Shown here one piece after another: positions 40,764-48,645 of a DNA stretch of 64,000 bases. The DNA is from Fulvivirga imtechensis AK7 (GTDB taxonomy: Bacteria; Bacteroidota; Bacteroidia; Cytophagales; Cyclobacteriaceae). Made by a program: the position numbers and the translations under genes. The notes beneath the pieces are model-generated. The model was given only the letters and a program-made list of their open reading frames with translations, searched no databases and was not told the origin of the DNA. Each line of letters begins with the position of its first letter. Position 1 is the stretch's first letter. Location: contig NZ_AMZN01000006.1 of NCBI RefSeq assembly GCF_000331535.1, forward strand, positions 225,803-289,802. Direction: 5' to 3'.

Positions 40764-43187
40764 TTAATACAGGGTTACCTTAAACGCCTCGGCCCGGTTT
40801 TCGAATTCGACAAACCGAAGATCTTTTACCTGTAACGCTTCATTGGGTTCTGTATAAATAGGGTCGAAATTAGAAATCGGCTCTATAAAACGATAGGTAA
40901 TTTCCTTGATCTCTACCATGGTTTCATTAACTCTTACCGAATCAAAATCGAAGCCATGCAGGCATACCCTTATCTTGTTATATTTGGATTTGTATTTTCC
41001 TTCTGCTTCAGACACAATAATGGAAGATTTGCCGGGATCATATTTGATAGTTCTCTTAAGGTAGCTGCCCTGTTGGTAGTTATAAGATTCACCATCATCT
41101 TCATAATATGTAAACTGGCCTTCCTCTTTACCTTTATAAACGTGAAGTTCCAGTACATCGCCCAAATCACAAGTATTGTCACCGACAGATGGCGCCACCG
41201 GAATAATGGATGATGCCTTTATAAAAAGAGGTAGCCTTTCAATAGGGCATTCGGCTATTATTGTCTCACCACCTTTGTATGTTCTGTCTGTAAAAAAATC
41301 ATACCATTCTCCTTCAGGCAGGTATACTTTGGTCAGGTGTTTTGTGCTTTCCACAGGAGCCACCAGAATATTTTTGCCAAACATATACTGGTTGTGATAT
41401 GCAGGGTCATAGATTTTTTGATCGTGCGTATAGTCTATGGCCAGACTTCTCGCTACCGGTGTGCCGGTTTGAGCAGCTTCGTAAAAGGCGCTGTACAGAT
41501 ACGGCATCAGGCGGTACCTGAGCTTTATGTAATTTCTACATATTTCCTCTACTTCTTCTCCGAATGCCCATGGTTCAGAATCACGACTGTTGATCATGCT
41601 ATGACCTCTGAAGAACGGAGAGAATGCACCAAGCTCCACCCAGCGGGCAAATAAGTGTTCGCTGGCATTTCCGACAAAACCTCCTGTATCGAAACCGGTA
41701 AAAGCGACACCGGCCAGTCCCAGACTGTTGACCAGTCGTACTCCCAGGAGCATGTGCTCGTCTGTAGCTACGTTATCACCCGTCCATACCGCTGCATAGC
41801 GTTGTACTCCTGAAAATCCAGATCTGGTAAGGTTGAAAGGACGTTTTCCTTTAAGTAGATTCCTGGCTCCCTCATAGGTACTTTTGGCCATTTGCATACC
41901 ATAAACATTCCTTGCCTTTCTTGAGGTGGCTTTTTCTCCTTCCATATCAAATTCAATCAGGTCGGGAAGCATTTGCCCCCAGGTAGCAATCTCGTTCATA
42001 TCATTCCAGAATCCATGGATGCCGAGATCTACATAGTCTTTAAACTTTTCTTCCCACCATCTCCTGGTTTTTGGATTGGTAAAATCAGGAAAATGACACC
42101 AGCCCGGCCAAACCTGACCACTGTAATATTCACCATCCGGATACTTTAGAAATATATCCTGATGTTTACCATCTTCATAAGCTTCATAGCCTTCTTCTAT
42201 TTTTATACCGGGATCACACATTACTACCACATGGAATCCCAGCGAGCGGAGATGGTCTATCATTTCCTTAGGATTGGAAAATTTCTTTTTATCCCAGGTA
42301 AATATCTTGTAATCCTCCATGTAGTGAATGTCGAAAACTATCACATCGGCAGGTATGTCTTTATCTCTGAAAGTCTGTGCTACAGTAACAGCCTCTTTAT
42401 CAGGATAGTAGCTATAGCGGCATTGTTGATACCCTATACTCCAAAGGGGAGGGAGTGGCATTTTTCCCGTAAGGTGGCTATATGATTGAATGATATGATC
42501 TACGGAATCGTGATGAATGAAGTAGTAGTTCATATCACCGCTATCTGCCGAGAAGCTGGAAAAACGATTATTGGAAGCAGCGAAGTTGAAATGAGATTTA
42601 TGTGTATTGTCAAAGAAAATGCCATAAGCCATCTTATGGTGGACGCCAATGTAAAAGGGTGTTGAGCAATAAAGAGGATCACTTTCGACCCCATAGGCAA
42701 AATGATCGGTATTCCAATGCTGGTAGCCATGTCCCTTTCTATCCAAAGGACCTGTTTTTTCTCCCAGTCCAATAAAACGCTCGCCATCCTGTAACTTTTT
42801 GTAAGTGGTAACCTGCTCACCGATCCAGGAGGTGCCAAAAACGTCATCTTCATTGATTATTTCACCTCTTTTATTATAAAAGGTGAATTTTACAGGTTGC
42901 TTGTCAACCTTTAAGGTGATATCGCTGGTTCTTATAGTCAAATAATCACCAGCGTCTTCAAGTATGTAGTCTTCAAAATCCGGCTGAACAACCACGGCAT
43001 ACGAATGGTCATCGTACAGCTCATTACGAGTGATGTGTATCCGAAAAATATGGGGTGAGTATACTAATATTTTAAATTTCGAAGCTTCCGTTTTTCCCTC
43101 AATGCCATTTGTTATTTCTTCATATTGCATAAGGTTTCCAAGTCCGTTATTGAGGTTGTCTTTTGTCGATGGATGTGATATGATCAT
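40764..43187 (-). CDS. GH31 alpha-glucosidase
   Basis: 807-residue family 31 enzyme without a signal peptide, so probably cytoplasmic. The N-terminal beta-domain is followed by a TIM barrel with PLPPLWSIGYQQCRYSYYP, the nucleophile aspartate in GFWNDMNE and the acid/base aspartate in YAAVWTGDN. C-terminal beta domains follow. It releases glucose from the non-reducing end of maltose or isomaltose. First gene of the alpha-glucan locus and the most likely start of its transcription; a LacI/PurR-like operator is 114 nt upstream of the start codon. Confidence 0.93.
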   Translation of the reverse strand: MIISHPSTKDNLNNGLGNLMQYEEITNGIEGKTEASKFKILVYSPHIFRIHITRNELYDDHSYAVVVQPDFEDYILEDAGDYLTIRTSDITLKVDKQPVKFTFYNKRGEIINEDDVFGTSWIGEQVTTYKKLQDGERFIGLGEKTGPLDRKGHGYQHWNTDHFAYGVESDPLYCSTPFYIGVHHKMAYGIFFDNTHKSHFNFAASNNRFSSFSADSGDMNYYFIHHDSVDHIIQSYSHLTGKMPLPPLWSIGYQQCRYSYYPDKEAVTVAQTFRDKDIPADVIVFDIHYMEDYKIFTWDKKKFSNPKEMIDHLRSLGFHVVVMCDPGIKIEEGYEAYEDGKHQDIFLKYPDGEYYSGQVWPGWCHFPDFTNPKTRRWWEEKFKDYVDLGIHGFWNDMNEIATWGQMLPDLIEFDMEGEKATSRKARNVYGMQMAKSTYEGARNLLKGKRPFNLTRSGFSGVQRYAAVWTGDNVATDEHMLLGVRLVNSLGLAGVAFTGFDTGGFVGNASEHLFARWVELGAFSPFFRGHSMINSRDSEPWAFGEEVEEICRNYIKLRYRLMPYLYSAFYEAAQTGTPVARSLAIDYTHDQKIYDPAYHNQYMFGKNILVAPVESTKHLTKVYLPEGEWYDFFTDRTYKGGETIIAECPIERLPLFIKASSIIPVAPSVGDNTCDLGDVLELHVYKGKEEGQFTYYEDDGESYNYQQGSYLKRTIKYDPGKSSIIVSEAEGKYKSKYNKIRVCLHGFDFDSVRVNETMVEIKEITYRFIEPISNFDPIYTEPNEALQVKDLRFVEFENRAEAFKVTLY

Positions 43188-43534
43188 TAGTTGTTAATTT
43201 ACAGAAAAAATGCTAAAAAAACCGGTGTTTTTTCACCTGCGATCAAAACGAAAATAAAGATATTATTGGTTAAAAATCGTCCATTCCGCTCAAAAAAATC
43301 ACGCAAACGATTGCGTTATCGGTTGTATGAAAAAATCTATGTCAGGACAAACAGTGATTTGCATAATATAATTCTGAAATCGCAGAAAATTATTTGTTCA
43401 GAACTTAAGTGGATTGCAACCTATTTGGGAAGCAGATTATTCAACTGGCATTGGTCTTAAAAGGCCGGATAACTTTTGCCAACAAGCTAACCGGCCCGGG
43501 TTTAAGATTTAACTACGGAAAGCCCATTTATGAC
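43188..43534. other. Intergenic region upstream of GH31
   Basis: Holds the operator at 43301-43316. No other gene-like open frame or terminator is convincing in the 347 nt. Confidence 0.5.
43301..43316. promoter_or_regulatory. LacI/PurR-type operator
   Basis: ACGCAAACGATTGCGT has 6-bp inverted arms and a central CG within AAACGATT, fitting the LacI-family pattern (PurR reads ACGCAAACGTTTGCGT). Its position before GH31 suggests sugar-responsive control. No LacI-family gene lies in this window. Confidence 0.65.
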
Positions 43535-43837
43535 CTAAATATTTTCTTCTTCCAGCTCTCTGATGAGGTTATCGACAGCTTCAACGAATTGAGTTTTCTG
43601 TTGAGGGTCGTTCAGGTACAGGTTTTTTAATTGACGGGCTGTATAGTCATTAATGATAAAATGGTTAAGAAAAAAGTCGATTTTATCCTCTTCATTTTTT
43701 AATCTTTTGTATGCAGTCCGTTGGGTTGGGCTTTCTAGAATATATTTTACTTTATCAATAAGGAAGCTGCTTTCAGAATGATTCCTGCTTGCTTCCTCGG
43801 ATCCTGAGGGGGTTATCTTAGTCGACATAGAAATCAT
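43535..43837 (-). CDS. Hypothetical protein
   Basis: 100-residue hydrophilic, mostly helical protein with no signal peptide, membrane segment or cysteine. Its middle, LIDKVKYILESPTQRTAYKRLKNEEDKIDFFLNHFI, and acidic end ELEEENI look like a folded small protein, but I recognise no family. The start may be the ATG at 43828. Two 22-bp-spaced repeats lie about 100 nt upstream. Confidence 0.65.
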   Translation of the reverse strand: MISMSTKITPSGSEEASRNHSESSFLIDKVKYILESPTQRTAYKRLKNEEDKIDFFLNHFIINDYTARQLKNLYLNDPQQKTQFVEAVDNLIRELEEENI

Positions 43838-43936
43838 TTTTTGGTGGTTTTTAAAGTTGCTGAACTTTTCTTAACCCGAAGAAGCAAAAAAATGCTGAAT
43901 CGATAAAATGCTATGATGGGATGATGAAGGTGATTC

Positions 43937-43974
43937 TTATAGGTAAAATTACTCAATTTTATAGGTAAAATTAC
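43937..43974. repeat. Two 16-bp direct repeats with 22-bp spacing
   Basis: TTATAGGTAAAATTAC occurs at 43937-43952 and 43959-43974, each containing the palindrome-like GGTAA-AA-TTAC(C). The spacing of about two helical turns suggests a tandem protein-binding site upstream of the gene at 43535-43837. Confidence 0.55.
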
Positions 43975-44151
43975 CCAAGCTTCCACATTGTGTTTTTCTA
44001 TTAAAGCCTTGACTTTCATGTATTTCCGTATAAAACGTATTGTGGTGGGTATGTTGAATTATTTTTTTTAGTTTTTTTATTTCATGATATTAAGGCCTGT
44101 TAGATCAATCGCTGATAAAACACTTACGTCTTAGTTGGACTTGATGCAAGT

Positions 44152-44182
44152 AAAACCCCGGCCAATTTGGTCGGGGTTTTTT
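44152..44182. terminator. Bidirectional terminator
   Basis: CCCCGGCCA and TGGTCGGGG pair around ATT, with AAAA before and TTTTTT after. It can end transcription from the M57 protease gene (minus strand). Confidence 0.8.
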
Positions 44183-44189
44183 AACGAGG

Positions 44190-44321
44190 GTCTCTAAGAA
44201 AACTCACGATTGAAACATCAACTATAACAAAATGTAACAACCCTTTCTGTGTAGAACTTCATTCAGAGAAAAGTTGCTCCTCCATGTTATTATTGTCGCG
44301 CAAGAGTATTTTTAGAGACAC
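44190..44321. mobile_element. Short element with ends GTGTCTCTAAGAAAA, copy B
   Basis: Left GTCTCTAAGAAAACTCACGATT, right TTTTTAGAGACAC. It lies between the stop codon of the M57 gene (7 nt away) and that gene's apparent terminator. Confidence 0.6.
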
Positions 44322-44328
44322 GGGCGTT

Positions 44329-45129
44329 TTAGTAAAGGTAATCTAAGGCCGTTTTGTCATTGGCATTGAAAGGACGGTCGGAACCATCAGAGCAGGCCAG
44401 CATCCAACTGGCGGGATCTCCCGTAGTAGGAGTGCCTGGAATATGGTTAGCGCCCACACCACCATCTCCTTCGTTACTCGTGCTTCCTCCGCAGCTATAG
44501 CTTCTGTCCATGTAGTCGGTGTGTCGGAAGCCGATGCAGTGTCCCATTTCGTGAGCAATTGTAGTGGTGAGCGCACCGATATCGCTTACGCCATCGTAGT
44601 ATGAGCGGGTAAGCAATATCTCATTGTGTGGATTACCACTGGCTGTCGGAAACCCTGCAGAACCAAGGATGCCAAACCATCCATACCACCATGGAGAAGG
44701 CTTGATAGCTATATCGGCCCCGGAGGAGCTGGTCACTCTTTGGAATGTAAGATTTAAGCCTTCTGCATTATATCTTGCTATTGCAGCATCAGTGGCATTA
44801 AAATACTTAGATGAAAAGCTGGTGCTTACAAACACTTTGATCACTCTAGGCATTCCAGTTACCAGGTTGTCGGTGTGGTATTGTTCTTCAATGGCAAGTA
44901 TGTTGGCAGGCCTCATCTCGTCAAGCCTTGATTCAGCAATAACAATGTCTCCCTCTACCACGAGAGAACCGTTGTACTTGAATACATCGGTGGTTTTAAA
45001 TCCAAGGGAGGCTAATTTGTTAAGGGTTTCCGGTGATACCGGCTCTTTTTCGGGGGCAACGCTCTCTTGCTCACATGCGGCAAGAAATACCATAGCCATA
45101 GCTATGGCCGCTAGTTTTAGGTTTTTCAT
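44329..45129 (-). CDS. M57-type zinc metalloprotease lipoprotein
   Basis: 266 residues. A lipoprotein signal ends FLAACEQE. The zinc site HEMGHCIGFRHTD is complete, and the following region is rich in Ser, Gly and Thr with two cysteines (YSCGGS, LACSDG). It belongs with the 'dual-action HEIGH' peptidases (Peptidase_M57). It is probably surface- or periplasm-facing and may process proteins outside the cell. It stands alone with its own terminator; substrate unknown. Confidence 0.88.
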   Translation of the reverse strand: MKNLKLAAIAMAMVFLAACEQESVAPEKEPVSPETLNKLASLGFKTTDVFKYNGSLVVEGDIVIAESRLDEMRPANILAIEEQYHTDNLVTGMPRVIKVFVSTSFSSKYFNATDAAIARYNAEGLNLTFQRVTSSSGADIAIKPSPWWYGWFGILGSAGFPTASGNPHNEILLTRSYYDGVSDIGALTTTIAHEMGHCIGFRHTDYMDRSYSCGGSTSNEGDGGVGANHIPGTPTTGDPASWMLACSDGSDRPFNANDKTALDYLY

Positions 45130-45319
45130 AATACAATTGGTTTAGGTTTGAAAATCGTTGAGATGAAATTACAAAACGATCGGCTAATATGCTCCTCGAA
45201 ATGGCTTCGGATATTACATGGAAAAGGAATGGGAGGGGATTATGGGAACGGCAGTGAGATTGGGGGTACGTGTTGCGCTGTTGCTAAACGCGCGCCAGCT
45301 TATGTCAGCTATTGCTGAT

Positions 45320-45353
45320 AAAAAAAGCCCGCTCATCCAAAGATCAGCAGGCT
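45320..45353 (-). terminator. Terminator of the BlaR1-like gene
   Basis: On the minus strand AGCCTGCT pairs with AGCGGGCT (one mismatch) and is followed by seven T. It lies 174 nt after the stop because an element is inserted in between. Confidence 0.7.
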
Positions 45354-45383
45354 AGCTATTTAGTCTTTGTAAGAAAACTATAG

Positions 45384-45503
45384 GTGTCTTTAAGAAAACG
45401 TCAAGATCAAGGCTTGCGAAGGCCCAAAAAGCGGAGCGTACTGAGGTACGTGGGCATTTTTGGGACGAGCGTAACGCAGACATTGGCGTCTTTCTTAGAG
45501 ACA
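45384..45503. mobile_element. Short element with ends GTGTCTCTAAGAAAA, copy C
   Basis: Left GTGTCTTTAAGAAAA (45384-45398), with a second degenerate left end at about 45362; right TTTCTTAGAGACAC. CTATTTAG flanks the whole block at 45356-45363 and 45504-45511. It lies between the BlaR1-like stop codon and its terminator. Confidence 0.6.
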
Positions 45504-45526
45504 CTATTTAGTTCGAGTTATTTATA

Positions 45527-47284
45527 TTAACAATCATCCAAAGGAAGATTCTTCGTTTCAAAGCCGATGAAGCTGAAAACCAGTACATCCGTATGGTCAA
45601 AAGCAGTAATTTTAAAGTTGCCGTTAATGTCGCTTACTGTGCCAACATGCGTTCCCTTGATAACAATATTCACTCCTGGCATCGGTTTGCCATCCGGCCG
45701 TGTTATTATTCCGGTTATAGACAGGCCATCCCGTTTGGTTTGAATAGTCATCCGGCTATCGGGTGAATCTTGTGCTTTGTCAACTGCTATTTTTGCCGCT
45801 TCATTACCTAAACTAAAGGTTATAGGCAGCACAATCCTCTGCTTTACCAACTTGCCGCGTTGAGATGCAGGTTTGAATGGTTCGATCGTTTCCATAGCAG
45901 CAATCGCAGCTTGGCTTAATGTCTGATCAGGGCTTTTTACTGCTTCAATATTGGTCAGGGAGCCATCGGTGTCAACGATAAACTGTATATATACCTTACC
46001 TTCAATACCGGCTTGTCTCGCTTTTTGCGGATATTTTAAAACTTCTGCCAACTTTCTATACATTTCCTCATATCCTCCTTGTGGCATGGCTGGCTCTTCC
46101 ACAATTGTGAATGCTTCATCGCTGTCTGCATTCACAAAATTCTTCAGTGGTCCTGATTTATTAACTATTATACCAATCCTTTCCCTCTCCTTCCACACCT
46201 TTATGTATGCGATCGTGTTGGGGTCCAGGTTTTTGAGTTTTTGCAGTTCTTTCTGGGTAGTGCCATCAGTTTCTATATATACAAAATCTGCTTTTGGATA
46301 TTGCTTTTGCAATCTGTCTAACTCCGGTTCCAATTCAGCGGGTAGTGTTGTTTGCGAGGCTGTTTCCATCACGTCATTCACATCTTGCATCACTTCATCA
46401 TTACAACTGAATACTGTCACAATAAGGAGAATGATAGGAATAAGACTTACCCATTTCCAGGTTTGCAGTTTGGTTTTAGGCGCTTTCATCATTTTGATTC
46501 TTTTTAAGGTTATAGATCGGTTAAAGTGATGGCCTATTGACAAGCTCATTTGCTTTAAGGCCATTTTTGCCAAAAGGCTACTGTATTGCTGCTCATCGGT
46601 ACTTTGCAGGACGGACTGATCTGCCAGGTATTCGTGTACGTTCTGAATGCTTTGCTTCATCCACCAGGTTACCGGATTGATCCAGAAGATGATCTTCACC
46701 AATTCCATGACCAGTACATCCCACGTGTGGCCTTGTTTAATATGCACGATCTCGTGGTCGATCACACGTTTCTTTTCCAAATCAGATAGCAGAGCAGTGT
46801 TGTCAAAAAACAACATGTTGAAAAATGAGAATGTCGGCAGTTGTCCATCTGTAGGGATAAGCAGGTATCCTTCGGTTTTTGTGATCGCTTTCTTTTTCAG
46901 TTGGCGGAATTGAAATATCTGGAACAGTTGGTAAAGAAATACTGTCAGCAATACGATAACAACAGACAGATAGCCAAATCCCGCCCACATTATCCACGAA
47001 ATGCCGCTGGTAGAGGCTTCAGGGGTGCTATTGTTCTGAACACCAATCACCAACTCGGGAAGGGTGAGCGCCTGTAGGTCCGATACGATCGGCACCGCAT
47101 TTTCTCCGGCAAAAGGATTATCGAAATGCAGTAGCGGCAGGATCAGTGCCAATAGCGCGGTGCCGGTAAGGTAATAGCGCGAGAAGCGAAAATGGGTATC
47201 GTTTTTTAATACCAGGTAATAAAAAAGACCCAACACAAGAAGACAAATATTGGCTTCCAGGATATAATTGATATAGCTATTCAT
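45527..47284 (-). CDS. BlaR1-like M56 metallopeptidase with TonB C-terminal and carboxypeptidase-regulatory domains
   Basis: 585-residue membrane protein. Four N-terminal helices surround the M56 peptidase with zinc site HEIVH (177-181). A further membrane helix (about 275-293) leads to a periplasmic part with a TonB_C domain (KYPQKARQAGIEGKVYIQFIVDTDGSLTN, about 410-490) and a C-terminal CarboxypepD_reg-like beta-domain (GIITRPDGKPMPGVNIVIKG to SFIGFETKNL). BlaR1 proteins sense a signal outside and cleave the BlaI repressor inside. Here the usual penicillin-binding sensor is replaced by TonB-type modules, so the signal is unlikely to be a beta-lactam. It overlaps the BlaI gene by 8 nt. Confidence 0.9.
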   Translation of the reverse strand: MNSYINYILEANICLLVLGLFYYLVLKNDTHFRFSRYYLTGTALLALILPLLHFDNPFAGENAVPIVSDLQALTLPELVIGVQNNSTPEASTSGISWIMWAGFGYLSVVIVLLTVFLYQLFQIFQFRQLKKKAITKTEGYLLIPTDGQLPTFSFFNMLFFDNTALLSDLEKKRVIDHEIVHIKQGHTWDVLVMELVKIIFWINPVTWWMKQSIQNVHEYLADQSVLQSTDEQQYSSLLAKMALKQMSLSIGHHFNRSITLKRIKMMKAPKTKLQTWKWVSLIPIILLIVTVFSCNDEVMQDVNDVMETASQTTLPAELEPELDRLQKQYPKADFVYIETDGTTQKELQKLKNLDPNTIAYIKVWKERERIGIIVNKSGPLKNFVNADSDEAFTIVEEPAMPQGGYEEMYRKLAEVLKYPQKARQAGIEGKVYIQFIVDTDGSLTNIEAVKSPDQTLSQAAIAAMETIEPFKPASQRGKLVKQRIVLPITFSLGNEAAKIAVDKAQDSPDSRMTIQTKRDGLSITGIITRPDGKPMPGVNIVIKGTHVGTVSDINGNFKITAFDHTDVLVFSFIGFETKNLPLDDC

Positions 47285-47654
47285 TGTCTTTACCTTTTAG
47301 ATCATCTTTTACATGCTTCATCAGTTCGTCCACATCTTTTACATCGAGATCATTTTCTTTGGCGAAAAAGGATACCAAACGTTCGAATGAGCCGTTGAAG
47401 TAGCCGGAAAGAAAATTGTTGAAGTAGAATTTACTATAGTTATCCTTTTCGATTATCGGATGATACTCATGCGTTTTGCCATAGGCAGTATGCCCCACAA
47501 ATCCTTTTTGTTCCAGTATCCTCACAATAGTGGATACGGTATTGTAGGCCGGCTTTGGCTCCGGAAGCTTTTCTATAATGTCTTTTACAAATCCTTTTTT
47601 CATTTGCCAGAGGATCTGCATGATCTGTTCCTCGGCTTTGGTCAATTCTTTCAT
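47277..47654 (-). CDS. BlaI/MecI/CopY-family repressor
   Basis: 125-residue winged-helix repressor. LTKAEEQIMQILWQMKKGFVKDIIEKL and AYNTVSTIVRILEQKGFVGHTAYGKTHEYHPII form the DNA-binding domain; the C-terminal helices dimerise. It would be cleaved by the BlaR1-like protease encoded just downstream. The palindromes at 47705-47742 are its likely operators and would repress its own operon. No beta-lactamase gene is adjacent. Confidence 0.93.
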   Translation of the reverse strand: MKELTKAEEQIMQILWQMKKGFVKDIIEKLPEPKPAYNTVSTIVRILEQKGFVGHTAYGKTHEYHPIIEKDNYSKFYFNNFLSGYFNGSFERLVSFFAKENDLDVKDVDELMKHVKDDLKGKDNE

Positions 47655-47697
47655 AGGTAATAGCAGGGTTAAAAAAATATCTCGTAATGCATTGATC

Positions 47698-47728
47698 CAA
47701 ATCTAAAACTAATTTTTTAGTTTTCAAA
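47698..47728 (-). promoter_or_regulatory. Promoter of the BlaI-BlaR1-like operon
   Basis: On the minus strand TTTG (47725-47728), a 19-nt spacer and TAGATTTG (47698-47705) match both consensus boxes of the Bacteroidota primary sigma factor. The BlaI start is 44 nt downstream. Confidence 0.75.
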
Positions 47729-47742
47729 CTAAATTTATAGTT
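47705..47742. promoter_or_regulatory. BlaI-type operators
   Basis: AAAACTAA-TTTT-TTAGTTTT (47705-47724, 8-bp perfect arms) fills the promoter spacer. A second imperfect site, AACTA-N6-TAGTT (47727-47742), overlaps the -33 box. Binding here would block RNA polymerase. Confidence 0.7.
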
Positions 47743-47972
47743 AATTAAGTTTGAAACGTGATAGGGGCAGGAGAGTACCGACATCGATCATCAGTAACCC
47801 AACGACTAATGACCAGCAACCAGTAGCCAGAAACAAGAAACAAGGAACAAGCACCCAGCCCATTCATCTCCAATATCTGCAGTTTACCTGCCTACCTGGG
47901 AGTTTTAGCGTTACCGGCTTTTCAGAATAGTAGCTTATCCATACCTTAGTGTCAATAAAGCCAACTATAGAC

Positions 47973-48017
47973 AACGAAAATCCCCTGGAGCAAGGTTCTT
48001 CAGGGGATTTTTTCGTT
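47973..48017. terminator. Orphan bidirectional terminator hairpin
   Basis: AACGAAAATCCCCTG pairs with CAGGGGATTTTTTCGTT around a 13-nt loop, flanked by A and T runs. It is more than 300 nt from any annotated gene, which raises the possibility of a small RNA nearby. Confidence 0.65.
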
Positions 48018-48645
48018 CTACTTGGTGGGAGCAGTCTACCGGCATAGTCAGTTAATATCCCTGAAGGTGGATCAGGCAAAAAAGTTGGGGACCTAGAGTA
48101 GTTAACAATTTGACCTCTTAACACCTCACCCCTAACAGGCTGAAATACAAGCTCAGCAGAATCGCCCTCTCCTCAAGGAGAGGGATGTACAGACAGTAGT
48201 AAAACAACAGGATTTTGATGGGTGAGGTGTTGTGAGCATAAAAAATACTGAGAGTCTACTATATACTTGCTGATCTCTTCAAACCAGCATCCTATTTTAA
48301 AGGAACAGTGTGATCAACAACATTTACATCACCTCCCCAGAAATATTGCTTGATCCCTGAAGGTATTCTAACCACAGAGATCCCGGGGAAAGAATTGAGT
48401 TAGCGAAGGATCGTTCTCGGTGTTCCTCTCTTAGCCCCTCTAAATCCTCTGCGGTTGATTATTGCCTAAAATTTTTAACAGAAACTTATCCCGACCACAA
48501 AATATTCCTTTATTATTGAGCAGCCGAACCAGTCATGAGTATTTAGTCGTGAGTATTGAGCGGAAGACGGTAAATACGCCCGACAAAATTAACGTACTCT
48601 GGTCTCAATACTCAATACTAATGTCTCAATACTAAATATATACAA
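48018..48645. other. Repeat-rich intergenic region upstream of adenine deaminase
   Basis: Contains the hairpin CCCTCTCCTCAAGGAGAGGG (about 48170-48189) and a run of CTCAATACT/CTCAATACTAAT units just before the adenine deaminase start. No protein-coding gene seen. Confidence 0.5.

Larger units (their letters stand above)
45130..45526. other. Intergenic region between the M57 and BlaR1-like genes
   Basis: Holds a minus-strand terminator and a short mobile element (listed separately). The remaining 190 nt before the M57 start show no clear promoter. Confidence 0.5.

Noticed and set aside
43191..43460. 89-residue plus-strand open frame upstream of GH31
   Set aside because: It spans the LacI-type operator and promoter region and has a biased, lysine/arginine-rich sequence without any family character.
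48018..48645. Purine riboswitch before adenine deaminase
   Set aside because: I could not find the three-helix purine aptamer or its conserved junction words; the region is made of short repeats.
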